In this document: in pieces, positions 13,143 to 24,640 of the stretch
How positions within the stretch are numbered: position 1 is the stretch's first letter
Layout of the letters: each line of letters starts with the position of its first letter
Source of the DNA: Campylorhamphus procurvoides
Taxonomy: Eukaryota; Chordata; Aves; Passeriformes; Dendrocolaptidae
DNA length: 64,000 nucleotides
Assembly: GCA_013396655.1 (NCBI GenBank)
Contig: WBMV01007704.1
Span: 124,001-188,000 of the forward strand
Direction: 5' to 3'
Notes under the pieces: model-generated
Databases searched by the model: none
What the model was told of the DNA's origin: nothing
The model's input: the letters and a program-made list of their open reading frames with translations, nothing else
Program-made: the position numbers and the translations under genes

Positions 13143-15728
13143 CCTGATATAAACTTAGTGCTTAACCACCCATTTATATCAGCTTCCAAATATCCAAAGT
13201 CTTTATCCAGATCCTTACTGTGTGTATAGCTGGGCTATAGGGACTTCTCCTTTTTCTTTTTCCAAATGATCACCATTTAAAAATCATCCTCAATATTTTT
13301 TTATTCCTTTCATTTACTTGGAATGTGCTTAGCTGCATATCTGATTCATAGTAGAGAAAGGTACTGTAATTTCTATTTTGTTGTCAGATCCATTTGTCAG
13401 TGTGTGTGGTTCGTTTGAAAGCAAATAAAAAGTAATCCAGTTAGACTATATTTAAATACATCCAGTAGGAACAATTATTTCAAGTGCTTCTGCTTCTGAC
13501 ATTCATCATGCTGGTAAAGAACACAAAGATGCATATAAAAAATAGGAGCATTGAACTTGAGTGGTGCTTCAAAGGCATAAGAATATCTACTGCATTACAT
13601 AATATTATGTGGTTAAAAAGTGACTAACAGGTCTTGATGATGGCCATTAATGTTTGTGTTAAATAAAGAGGGTCCAATAAAGGCACCTAAAAAGGTTACC
13701 AAATATTACAAAGAGTTGCTTTGCTGTTTGCATTAGCAAATATTTTAGGTGGAGGGAGAAAATCATTAAGTGTTGGCTGTTAAACCTGGGTAAATGTAAT
13801 AGGTTCAATTATGTTATGTGACAATGCATTTGTTCTGCTTTGTCTTGGGTTAGTTAGAATTTAAGCTTTTCCCCTTCAGATTTATTCAGATGGTTAAGTG
13901 GCTGCTGAGAAGCTGGAACCTTGTCAAACAAACTTGGCTTTAAATTTTAAATTATTTTTAATCAATATGTGAAGAGGCCAAGCTCTGCCATATGTTACTC
14001 ACTATCCATTAGTTGGTAGTTGGTCATTAAACTCTCACTAAGGTTTCCTAACTGTGACTATTGTGGTGATTTTTTTCCCTCTTTCTCTCTCTGTCTGTGG
14101 AGTATGGGCAAAGGGGAGCATTCGTGGCAGATTGCCTTGAGGACAATAAAAACTCTCATGTAGTATGGTTGTTTTTTCAGACACAAACAATAGAGACATT
14201 TTGCTATTACCATTTGCCAGCTATCAAGGGGTTTCGAGCCCCCTCCCCCTTGGTGCCTACAACTCAAAACAGATGCAAAATCTTTCTTTTCAGTCCGCTT
14301 GAAATGACCTGTGGTGGTGCAGTGTCATTTAGAGGAGAAATTATCGGAGTGAGAGTGGCTGGTAACAATAGGGGCCTTGTGCCAGGCACATGACAGAACA
14401 GTGAGGGGGCTGTTGGTGACTTTATTGGGGAGGAGAACGGGGGTCTGGCAGGTGCTGCCATTGTTAAAGGTCTCTGCTCCTAGACAGTGGTCACAGATGA
14501 GTTCATGTCATTTTGTTCGAGCTCTTTACGCTGGGTTCAGTGATGTGACACTGGTCAAGTAGCCGATCCAACTTTTCTGATCTCCTCAACATGGTCCCTT
14601 CTGCAACATAACCCTTTATTGCTGAGATGTGTCAACATGCTTCTAGGCCATATGGCTTCAAGCTAGAGTAACTTTTATGCTGTCTGAAAGGGACATAATA
14701 ACTTACTGTTTGCTCTCTCCAGTACTGATCCTGGCACTGTTCTGGGGAGACGTCATCCAGAAAACCAATTACAGTGTATTGATACAAAATAGATCCATTG
14801 GTTTAATGCTGAATTTGACAACAACAGAGACTGTTGGTCACAAGCCGAAAGCTCTGACTGACTATATTTAAATGTGAGCTCTCAGTGTTTTCCTTTTTAT
14901 ACACAGAACAGTGCCAGGTTCTGGTGGTGGGATTGCAGACTAACAAGCCAGGGTGAAGAAGTTTAAATTTTCCTGCACTTAAAAGAATAGCATGAGTGAT
15001 GTTAAGTATGAAAGGTTAAACACATCGATGTAAATGTATTAGTGCATTAATCTTACCCATGCTGCCCCTTTTCTCAAAGCACCAGGCCACACTATAATAG
15101 CTACATCTGCTTCTGTTGTACACATTGTTTAGTTCTAGTTTTTTGGCTCAGAGAATAGAAACTGGTCTTTCTGTGGGGAAACAAAGAATTTGTTTTTGTA
15201 AATTGCCTTTTTTTTTTCTGAATAAATAATGAAAAACCTGGCAGATTGAACAGATCAGCCATATGGAAACTGGCAAATTTTAGTCTGCTAAGGATAATTA
15301 AACATGGATGTTATGTAATCTAATGGGATATATGTTTGTGGTACAGGGGAGGACCAAAGAGACACAAAATGAAGAGATGGTGCTCAGAAAGAAAAATTAC
15401 ACCTTTAGGGTTTGAACTGCTGTCAGACAAGAGATGGAAGTGTTTTTGGAAGTGGTTTTAATAGGCTTGGGGGAGACAGATCTCATCAAAATGGTGGTTG
15501 TACACCCAAAATTGGCAGGCAATTTTGTACATTCCACCTAAGCAGTAGCTTTCTGTTAATGAACACCACAGAGTAGTGCTGATACCTCAAGAGCTTGAAC
15601 GAAGACGTGGTAAAAATATGTGGAGGAACTCTGACAATGTAAAACCATTTACAGTGTTGATAAATATTATTGCTCTTATTAAACATTTGCCTACTTTTTG
15701 ATGGTCAATATATAACATAAAAAAAATC

Positions 15729-15755
15729 AATTTTCAAGCAAAGACCTTGAAAATT
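15729..15755. repeat. Perfect 10-bp stem, 7-base loop
   Basis: AATTTTCAAG (15729-15738) and CTTGAAAATT (15746-15755) are exact reverse complements around CAAAGAC. No T run follows that would suggest an RNA polymerase III terminator on the plus strand. An A run lies just upstream, at about 15719-15726. The stem is too short for a microRNA precursor. It may be a chance fold. Confidence 0.5.
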
Positions 15756-17286
15756 TGCCACTGAAATGGACCTATGAATGTGTCTTATTGAAAAAAATAG
15801 CATATATGAATTACTGTAATCACATCAGATACAGATCCAAACCTTAAAAATAACCAAGAAAGATAACTTTGCAGGAAAAGAGAACTGTGTAACTCTTGCT
15901 ATGGACAATGCTATATGAAGTATTGCAGCCCTTTTGAGATGAGAGTCTTCATAAAACACCATTGTGAGAAGCCTTTTGAATCCCATCTCTTTTGCTGAAA
16001 CCCTAAAAATTTACCATATTTTATCATAAATTTTAAATGTCTCTTTACAGAGTCTTCTTGAAACCTGGTGAGGTCTTACATTAGGATGAACAGATAGCAC
16101 AGAAAGGAGGTGGTTTCAGGAGTAAATTTTGGAGTATGAGTTAGGAATATATTAGGCAAAGGCAATAGGGTTTACAGGAATGCTCAATATCAGTGTAACG
16201 GGAAATTAGTATGCAACTAACCTTGCCAAATGCTCCACAAACAAACAAACAAGCACACACTTCCCACATCACTCCCCAAAAATAGCATACAGAAAAGCAA
16301 ACTGAAATCAAATCTAAGGGGGAAGAAAGGATGGTGTATGGAAATGTGATTTGCTAAAGGGTATCATCAAGCTTTCCAAACTGTGCTATCTGGAATTCTT
16401 AGATGAGGGAGAAGGAGTCCCATCTCTGCGGGCGTACTCGCTCGCATTCTGACCTCTTAATGGACTAAACCTCTGGTTTCTCAGAAGCAGTAAAAGGGAA
16501 GAGGTGACTTCCCAGACCTGGAGACATTTTCATTGGGTTCAGGAGTGCACTCTGACCCTATGCATGGCAGAGCCAAAACCACAGAAGAAGATGATGGTGC
16601 ACCCACACCGAGCTGAAAACTCTACGCCACCCCAACTGTGTGACAGCAGTTCCTGCAGTCCAAGAATCCTCTCCCTCCAGACAGATGCCACTTGCAGCTT
16701 GACAGAGCCTTGGAACAGACGCTGCTACTGCTGCGCACACAAACCACTGTAAACCAGAAAATGCCAAACCCAAGCTGTCAGGCATGTTGAATTGGCTCCA
16801 CCTGTGTGGATATAATTTGCTGCAGTATTGGGTGGTTTTTCTACAGGGCCTCTGCTTTATTTAGCTGATAAGGCTCAGGAATGACCTTGACCTGAACACA
16901 GAGGACGTAGAATTGCAGCCTGACCAGTTGGAAGGTGACTAATAAATGAGGGGACTAGAGGCTCACTAGTGGGATAGATGACTTTTTTCATGCAGATCTT
17001 TTCATAAAGGAAGTTTAAATGTGTGGCCAACCTTAATTCTGATTTTCCAGGCTTTCTGAATTTTGGTAACTTGATCTTGCCATCCTTTGCCCATCTCTGT
17101 TTTTAGACGTTTCCATAAGTTAGTCTCTAGCCCTTACATTTAAAAACCCCCAAACTACAGATGTAATTAAAACTCTGACCTATTGTAGCCTGAGACAAGC
17201 CCAGGTACAAAACCTGTCTTGAAGTTTTAAATGCAGTGCAGAGATGAGTGAGGTTGCAGAGATTCTGGTCATACCAGTGATTTGTA

Positions 17287-17320
17287 GTGTGTGTACATGC
17301 ACACACGTGAACACACACAC
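17287..17320. repeat. Alternating purine-pyrimidine (GT/CA) tract
   Basis: Bases 17287-17309 alternate purine and pyrimidine without a break: a GT run, then ACATGC, then a CA run ending in GTG. One extra A precedes five more AC repeats at 17311-17320. The switch from GT to CA makes the first part nearly palindromic. Such tracts can adopt Z-DNA under negative supercoiling and behave as microsatellites. No gene or promoter is visible beside it. Confidence 0.8.
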
Positions 17321-19580
17321 AACCCCCAGGTTTGCAGGTGTTTATCCACAGCAGGGAACCTCCAAGACTGGCTATGATGGGAACAGCATTACAGTTTCCT
17401 TGGGACAATTTGCCAACTGTCCATGTTACAGCTTCTCCTTCAGCCCATGTTCTCTAATCCATCCCAGTTCTGACAGTTCCCAACTCTAGCTTGTCACCCT
17501 AAATGTTCTGGTAGAGTCTCCTTAGCCTGAGTCCTAGGACTGTCTCATGGCTCAGTCTCAGCATATCTTCTGTATTCTCAGTTTGTGTCTGTCTGGCATG
17601 TCTGCATCCAAAACACCCCCACACAGAGTTAGTTGCAGGTACTGTGTTTGAACTGGGGGCCAAGTGTATCTCAGTCTGTTCTCCAGCTCCAATTGCTCAT
17701 AATCGCTTTTCCCAAACAATTGCCCTCTATCTCAGGGTCTTCTCAATATTCTTAGTACTGTCAGTAGCCTTTGTAATAAATAACCTACATAATAAATTCA
17801 GCTTCATAATGCGGTTACCAGACCTACCTGATAGCACGTGTTTGGAAACAGGTCATCTTAAGAGTTTTTCTCCATGGCAGGGTCATGTATCTCAGAGATA
17901 ATGGTGGCAGATTAAGGTCCATCTCACCAGTCTGAGTGCACTGAAATCATCCCCAGGGCTTGTGAAGCTGTGAGTATTTTGACAGTACTCAATAATCTCC
18001 CCTTATTTTAAAGCAGAAAACAGTCATGAGGCTGAAGGATAATACAGTTTACTTTCAGGGATTCCATTTACACGAATTTTGGGGGTTTTTTGTTGTTGTT
18101 AATTACATTCCCATTACTTTCCTTAGAACAGAGATTATATACATGAGGTGGAGTCACCTGTGATTTCCTCTTTGCCATTCAGTAGACTTGGTTTCTGTGG
18201 GGAAATAATGTAATATACAAGGAACATATAGTAGTACACCTATAAAATTATTTCTCTCCATTTTTTAATATAAAATCTTGCAATGGTAATGAATTTATTT
18301 ATTTTATAATTATTATTTTTTTGGCTCCAGGGTTTATTGAAAGCGTAACACCAGTCAAATGACATGGTACTTGGTGTGATACCCTGGTGTGATGCTATAT
18401 TTGAACTGTTGTGTTTGACACAGCAAAAGCCACAATTGGCACAACTCATTAACTGCTAACAGTAACTATGAGATATAAATTGTAGTTGTCGTATAAATAA
18501 TATTAGTTATTTAGTATCTTTCCAGAACCCTGACTAGGTGTTTGGAAGAAACAAAGAAATTCCTTCAAAACCTGTGTGCAAAGTTAATTCAAGAGGAGGC
18601 ACTGGCATACAAATAAATTACTTAAAAATCTGCATTGATTATTTATTCCTAACTACTTTAGCCTGATTATTTTGTGCCTCACCTACCTCTCTGGGAGTGA
18701 AGTCAGAAGTTATAGACATGATTGTATGCATGTTGTTCAAATTTGTGTTTGTAAATACTGTAGGTATGTGTTTTGGTACAGTTCACTCGGAACATTAAGG
18801 TTTGCTTATCTCAGTAGAACAAATAAAATGAGAATTTACTTGGAAAATCTTAAATCTCTCTCTTAAAAATACCTAGCCTGGAAATGGTTATCCTAGAAGT
18901 TATCTTTTCAGAACAAGACCTAAGTCCGAAAATTAGCAAAGTATAACCTTATCTGTAGGGTAACAAAACATGATCAAAACCAAACATGTCAGCAGTCTGC
19001 ACAGTATGGTGTGACAAAGTCAAAGAGGGCTTTGTATAGCAAGAAGCATCAGGCTTTTTCTCTGGTAGGCAGGAATTAGTACTGAAGAAGATAAAATTAT
19101 GTCTTCTTTTTTGCAATCTAACTTCCTTTCTTTTGCATGCACCATCCAAAACCAAAAATATAAAATAAAGGCAGACTTTCTTGTGTTAGAAAAAGCAAAA
19201 CTATGTTCTTTTGTATGTGATTACAATGCCGATGTGTGATTAAATAGGTAGGATAGGTAACTATGAGGAGCCATAAGTGGAAACAGCCCCTGGAGATCTG
19301 CTTTCACACGAGAGCCACCACTGATGTCTTGCTGAAGAGAGAATCGGATAACTCACTTGCAACATGTTTGTTCAAAAGGAGAATTAGAAATACAGAGTAG
19401 CCATGAAATTAATACACTGAACATGGGAAAAAAATGCTGAAGAACAACCTTGCAGGAATGCAGGGATGTGATGTCGTGACTGTTAGGGAAAGGGGAGAAG
19501 TTCATGGATAAGCCAGAGTCAGATTGTGCTGCCCAAGGCTTGTCTAATGAAGAGACAAGATGCTACAACGTGATGTTCAG

Positions 19581-19715
19581 AGAATCACAGAATCTGCTGA
19601 GTTGGAAGGAACTCATCAGGATCATCAAGTCCAACTCCTGGCCCTACCCAGGACACCCCAACAACCCCACAATGCGCCTGAGAGCATTGTCCAAACACTT
19701 CTGGAGCTCTGGCCC
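19581..19715 (-). mobile_element. CR1 LINE 3' end, minus orientation
   Basis: Read on the plus strand this is the reverse complement of a CR1 3' terminus. It opens with AGAATCACAGAATC (the terminal 8-bp repeat). It continues with GAGTTGGAAGGAACTCATC, then AGGATCATCAAGTCCAACTC, then CCTGGCCCTACCCAGGACAC. The final recognisable block is GAGAGCATTGTCCAAACAC with CTTCTGGAGCTCTGG. CR1 is a non-LTR retrotransposon that primes reverse transcription from this end, which explains why only the 3' part survives. About 135 bp are clear, and the sequence to the right no longer matches what I know of the family. The frame at 19504-19896 that crosses it is accidental. Confidence 0.9.
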
Positions 19716-22700
19716 ACCAGGCAGAAGTTGCTGCTTTCTTCAGGGCAAAGCATCTCTGCAAGATACAGGGCTGCCAGTGGAGTGTGCAGAGCGTGGTGTC
19801 AGCTCTGAGGCATTAATGTGTACCGTTGCCACTGCATACCCAACACCTTCAGACACTGAGAAGTCTTGCTTTTTCTTCTTAGTAACAGCAATGTAAATTA
19901 TGGGTAAACTCTTCAAAGCCTGCTGATATGAGAGCTGAAACTGTCCTACAAATATCTTGGTTTTATTTTACAGTGTCAGGGTAAGCTCTCTGTCTTCTGT
20001 TGACAATGACAAGGGCTTAGCTGGTTCTCTGTCAAGTGCTCATGGGGGATTTTTTCCCTGCAGTTGCATCTTGTTTTTCTGAGAAATAAAACTGTATAAA
20101 TGAAATGGAGGGGACAAAAAGAAAGCAGGCCGCAGCCAAAGCTCAAGGAAAAGCATACAATTAGTCAATTACTGCCAGTGTCAGGATATAAGGCAGATAT
20201 TTAAAATGGCTTGATTTATTAGAAAAAAATCCTAAGGAATTACTATTAATACAGCCGATCAACTATTTTTAAAGACTGTTTTTGTAGCTGAAGGGGAAGA
20301 ACAGTGGGTCTTTTATTATGACAGGCAAGCTGTCCTGGGAATACTCTCTCCCTCCTCTGCTTGGTGCAGAGTACGTTTGAAGCGATGATAACAGCAAGGA
20401 GCATATCATAGCTTTATGATCACTCATCAGCTTTGGGGAGCCTGTGAAATGAAAGGCCCCCAGACCAGCCAGGGTTGAAAGGTTGAGGCTATAACCAGAG
20501 TTTTTGTTCCTGAGACGGCCAGAGCCTTTACTGAGCAAGAGACAACTGTGAATAGATGATGGGAATCTTTGCTTTGTTGCTGCTCCCTGGTTTAAGGATA
20601 CTCTTGTCCTCCTTCTGCCCCTTCTGTATTTGACAAGCTTGCTTTCAGCAGATATGACAGGTACTGGTGGGGGTCACTGGCCCAATTCCACATTCCACAC
20701 TTGGCTTGCTCCAAGTTCACTGGCCTGAACTAATATCTCCAATGGAGGTCATACTACTGAACATTATGAGTTTTTATATATTAAACATGCATTAGTGGTT
20801 TTACCCTTCTTATCTGACAGCTGTAGAAAAATAAAGAAAATTCAGTTTGAACTTTAAAAAGCAGGGCTTAATTTGTGTCTGCTACTTTTGTTCCTCCCCT
20901 TTCTTCATTTGTCAATTGCAAAGCTCAAGGGAGATAATAAAATGGAGGAGCTGCTACTTTATACTTCCACGTGCTTCCTAGTGCCTGTGCCTTACTGGGT
21001 GAGCTAAATCTAAAACTAGGAAAAGAGTTTTCAGATGGAAATTTGATTAAACAATACAATCATCTGTCTCACAATCTGTTTTTTTATAAGGAAAGTATTT
21101 TTTTTTCCAGGGGGAATTTTCATTCAGAGGGTTTTGTGTGAAAAGGCAGATGTCATGAATACTGATGGGAAGGGCTCAATGTTTTGTTATTTCTATATAA
21201 CAAAGACAAAATGCTTTAATAAAATCAGAAAACACAGATGTTACTTTGAGTATATTTTACATCATCTACTTTTCTTTTCTTTTTTTTTAAGTTGGGAACA
21301 ATCCCTCCCTCAGACTGACAATAGCAGCTCATGACAGACAAAATTAGCAGCTGGAAACTTGACCAAAAGTTTAGGCTTTTTAGTATGTTGTTATTGTTTG
21401 GAATTTTCTCAGATGGTGAAAGGCACACTTGAAGGAAGAGGAATGGATGAACTGAAAGCCTTTATTTCTCCCTCTCAGTATAGTTTATATAGCTTGACTG
21501 AGGTTTAGTTTTTATAAACAATTTAAAATGGGAAAATGTACAATTCTTCATTTAGAAATCAGCCTATTGTGTTTTTCTTTTTTTTTTGTGTGAGGACTTC
21601 AGAGAGAAGTTCATGTGGTTTGATAAAATATACTTTTTATACTCATTTAAAAGCATCACATTTTTATTTTTAAAAAATCAGTTTCTGTATGTCAGTGAAA
21701 AAGCAACATCTATCCATTTTTCCTAAGTAATTTCTGTTTCTGGGGAGGAAGGAATTGATACTGGAGATACCTCTTTACCCACAGTCATGACTAAATGAAT
21801 GAAGTGAATTAATTTACTGTTTGCTCAGTAATTTTGAGGTATTCTTGTTGTTTGAAATTCTGTGCATTTTTGAGCGGCAAAGACAGCTATTAGAACCTTT
21901 CCAGGGTCCAGGAAAAAAAAATCTTCTGGTATGACAATGTCTCTTTTATTTTCTGTGCTTAGTCCCTGATCTTAGAGAGGGACATCACCAGGATTTCCCT
22001 CAGAGTGCCTGGAGCTGGGAAGGGGCCATGGTTTGGGATCATCCCCAAGCCGCCTTTCCCCAAGACCAGGAAACCACATCTCCCGAAAAGTGTATGTAAT
22101 CCATACACTTTGTATGATATTTAAATGTTTCTGAACACAGTGGAGGAGCGAATCTGCAGATTGCACCTCTTCATGAGACCTAACACAGACCTGTTCAGTG
22201 CCAGTTTGAGGGCAACTGGGGTTCTGTTGGTTTCCATGAGCTTTTGCTGCATCTTGGAGCTCTGACGGATCTGTACTTTATAACAATGGCTACTTCAGAG
22301 CAGAGCTACCTTTTACCTTAAGAAATGAGGTTTTGTCTTCCAGAATAATGGATTTAGAGGCAGGATTTTACTATTTTCTTGGCTTTGCCACAGGTATGTC
22401 TCTCCTTTGTTCAAGCTGCCTGGGAATTTTCTAACAGAACGCTTCTTCTCAGGATTGCTGGGGGATCAGTCATTGCCTGGACAGCATATCTATAAATGCT
22501 TATGCTCACTTTTGTTCTTTCTGGGTGTAAGCTCTTCAGAAAACATACTTCTGCATTCATGTTGCCTTTAAGGAATTGGGGGAAATACTGGGAAAATCCA
22601 CCTGCCAACACTGAAAGGCAATATTATGGCCAAACCCAAGTACTGGGATTTGGGAGATTCAGCTTCTATTTTTTTAATCATGTGGGTTAAAATGTTCTGT

Positions 22701-24360
22701 AAGTAAATGGTAATGAAAAGGAATGCTTTGAAATGATTTAGCTTTATTGCGGAACAGTCACGAGACCTACTGAATGCATCTGAACAAAAAATGTGGCTAA
22801 CAAATGATGGTGCTATGGGAAGGGATCACAGAGTAAAAGAGACAAAACCACTGTTCTCATTCCATTGAAAGGGTAAATTATTGTCATATTCTTATGTCAA
22901 ACTGCCTATCTTGTAAACATTCCCTCTCAAAGGGGATATATTACCTGGGGTAGATATAAATAAAAAATAACTGGATCTGATTTGAAAGAATGTTCCCTGA
23001 AATATTGTGTGATCTCTAGTGTGCAAGTGCTGGACTAAGGGGGAGCTGATTGCAGTGGCAGAAAATAATATGTGTTCTAGGCCTATCTTAATCTACGTAA
23101 TAGAGTTAGTAAAGGATCACTTTAGTAAGGCAAAATGATTTCTTACTCTGGAAATTGTGAGATTTCTTTATTTAAATATAATTTTCTTTCTTGGACTTTC
23201 TGGAAACTTGTTCCCAAACTAATTGTGTAGTGTTGTTTCGTATGTAAATATTATTACTGCCTACTGTATTAGTGCAGGATAATTGAGCTGACTAAATCTT
23301 TCTATTTCACAGTATTAATCCAACTCTTAATATGCAGTAGAGTTGTGGCTGAGACCCCAGTCTTAATGGTGAAAGTAAGGGGACTAGTCAGCTGTGTGTC
23401 TTGTATCCACAACTGGAAAACTCAATTTTCAAGGACTGCCCTTTTTTTTGTGGACCTCTGAGAGGATTTGGAACAGGATTGTCCACAGACGAGCAGAATT
23501 CAGGAGTGGCAGAGGGAGAGAAAGGAGCTTTGGGAGAAAAGCAAGACAAGGAAAGTATTTTGCCCAGGAAAACATCTTATATGCAGGAAGTACAGTACTA
23601 GGTACTGTGAGACACCCAGTGCTGAGGTTTCTGGCCTTTACGAAGCGTGTTTATAATAAAGACCATCCCTTCTCATTTCCATGTGGAAGTATTGCTTCAC
23701 ACTTGGAACTGCGCAGGAGTGAACAGAGAAGAGCCTAATTAAAGTTTCAGGGATTTCTTTATACCAGAGCAAATGTTAGTTTAATGATACAGTTACAAGT
23801 TACAAAGAAATTGGAGCAGACGACCCAAATTTTATACATTTTTGGCAAAGTAAGTGGGAAACTATGTGCTGAAGTGAGGTCAACAGATGGAGGAAGAGAG
23901 GTACAGGAGGGGAAGAAAGCTACACACCCATGTACAAAATCAAAAAAGCCCCTCAAAGCCCAGTCAAACAAACAGAAAGAACTAAACAGACAAACCTTGG
24001 AAGAAACAGATTTTTAAACAAAGTTTGCCGAATAAGCAAATTTTTTTTTTTCTCCCCTGAGAGCAGATGCAAAGTGCCTTTTCAGTTAATTTTGGATCGA
24101 AATAAGTGAACACATGCTGGGCTTTAATAAATCTTGGCACAACCATAATAGGCAAACTCAGACCTTGACGAGTAATTCTGTGTTGGAGTTTGGGGATGCC
24201 CACCAAGCCTCTCTGTGTCTTTCCTCTTCTCTAAAATTTTCAGTGATATGGAGAGGCCTGTTTTCTCCACCTTACACAAGGACACAACCAGGGCAGGTAG
24301 GTGATCTTCATATCATCTAGAGAGTACCTGGTGTCTCAAAATCTGCTATTCTGAATATGG
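19716..24360. other. Noncoding AT-rich DNA, no gene recognised
   Basis: The stretch holds several homopolymer runs, among them T at 21578-21587 and T at 24041-24051. Open frames on both strands are short and unremarkable, the longest being 114 codons at 23394-23738. None has neighbouring splice-like signals convincing enough to call an exon. I see no further repeat family. Confidence 0.7.
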
Positions 24361-24520
24361 GGCTGAGAGTCAGAACTCAACAGTTCAAAATCTTCACCCT
24401 CCTCACCCTCTCATGGTTCTGCTGACTGACACTGGGCAAAAACTTTCTGCTTTTAAAATTCTTACTTAACCTTTCTTAAATTTATTCTCAGGAATTCAGC
24501 TTCTAAGTTTCCTTCTTGAA
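24361..24520 (+). mobile_element. Probable MIR-type SINE fragment with internal insertion
   Basis: GAGAGTCAGAACTC (24365-24378) and AGTTCAAAATC match the 'ggagtcagaactcctgggttcaaatc' form of MIR-like elements. CTGCTGACTGACACTGGGCAA (24419-24439) corresponds to 'ctgtgtgaccttgggcaa'. After about 20 extra bases, TTACTTAACCTTTCT (24462-24476) matches 'ttacttaacctctct'. The blocks are in the expected order and strand. Spacing is disturbed, and the tail to 24520 is only weakly similar. Age and divergence leave room for doubt. Confidence 0.5.
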
Positions 24521-24573
24521 TTCCTTCTTCAGCTGCAAAGTAATCTGGTTTTCATAAATGCAAGAATTGATGC

Positions 24574-24640
24574 AAACCTCTTTGAATCTTTGTGAATCTT
24601 TGTGTTCCCTTTTATGAAACGGGATAATGCAGTCACTGAC
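24574..24640 (+). mobile_element. Possible MIR tail fragment
   Basis: AAACCTCTTTGAATC, then TTTGTGTTCCCTTTTATG, then AAACGGGATAATGCAGTCAC resemble the MIR 3' part 'aacctctctgtgcctcagtttcctcatctgtaaaatggggataatg'. A small duplication (TTTGAATC, TGTGAATC, CTTTGTG) lies inside. It stands about 55 bp after the previous fragment on the same strand. It may be the displaced tail of that element after an insertion, or a second copy. Confidence 0.4.

Larger units (their letters stand above)
12051..19580. other. Noncoding AT-rich DNA, no gene recognised
   Basis: Beyond the items listed separately (duplication at 13073, hairpin at 15729, alternating tract at 17287), the stretch holds an (AAAC)n-like run at 16237-16252, a pyrimidine-rich stretch at 14070-14097 and an 11-base T run at 15208-15218. 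A cluster of four CpGs sits at 16429-16444. The short open frames here have no recognisable protein content. A T/G-rich tract lies at about 18080-18105. Confidence 0.7.

Noticed and set aside
19504..19896. 130-codon frame across 19.6 kb
   Set aside because: It is an accidental frame through a reversed CR1 3' end, which is noncoding.
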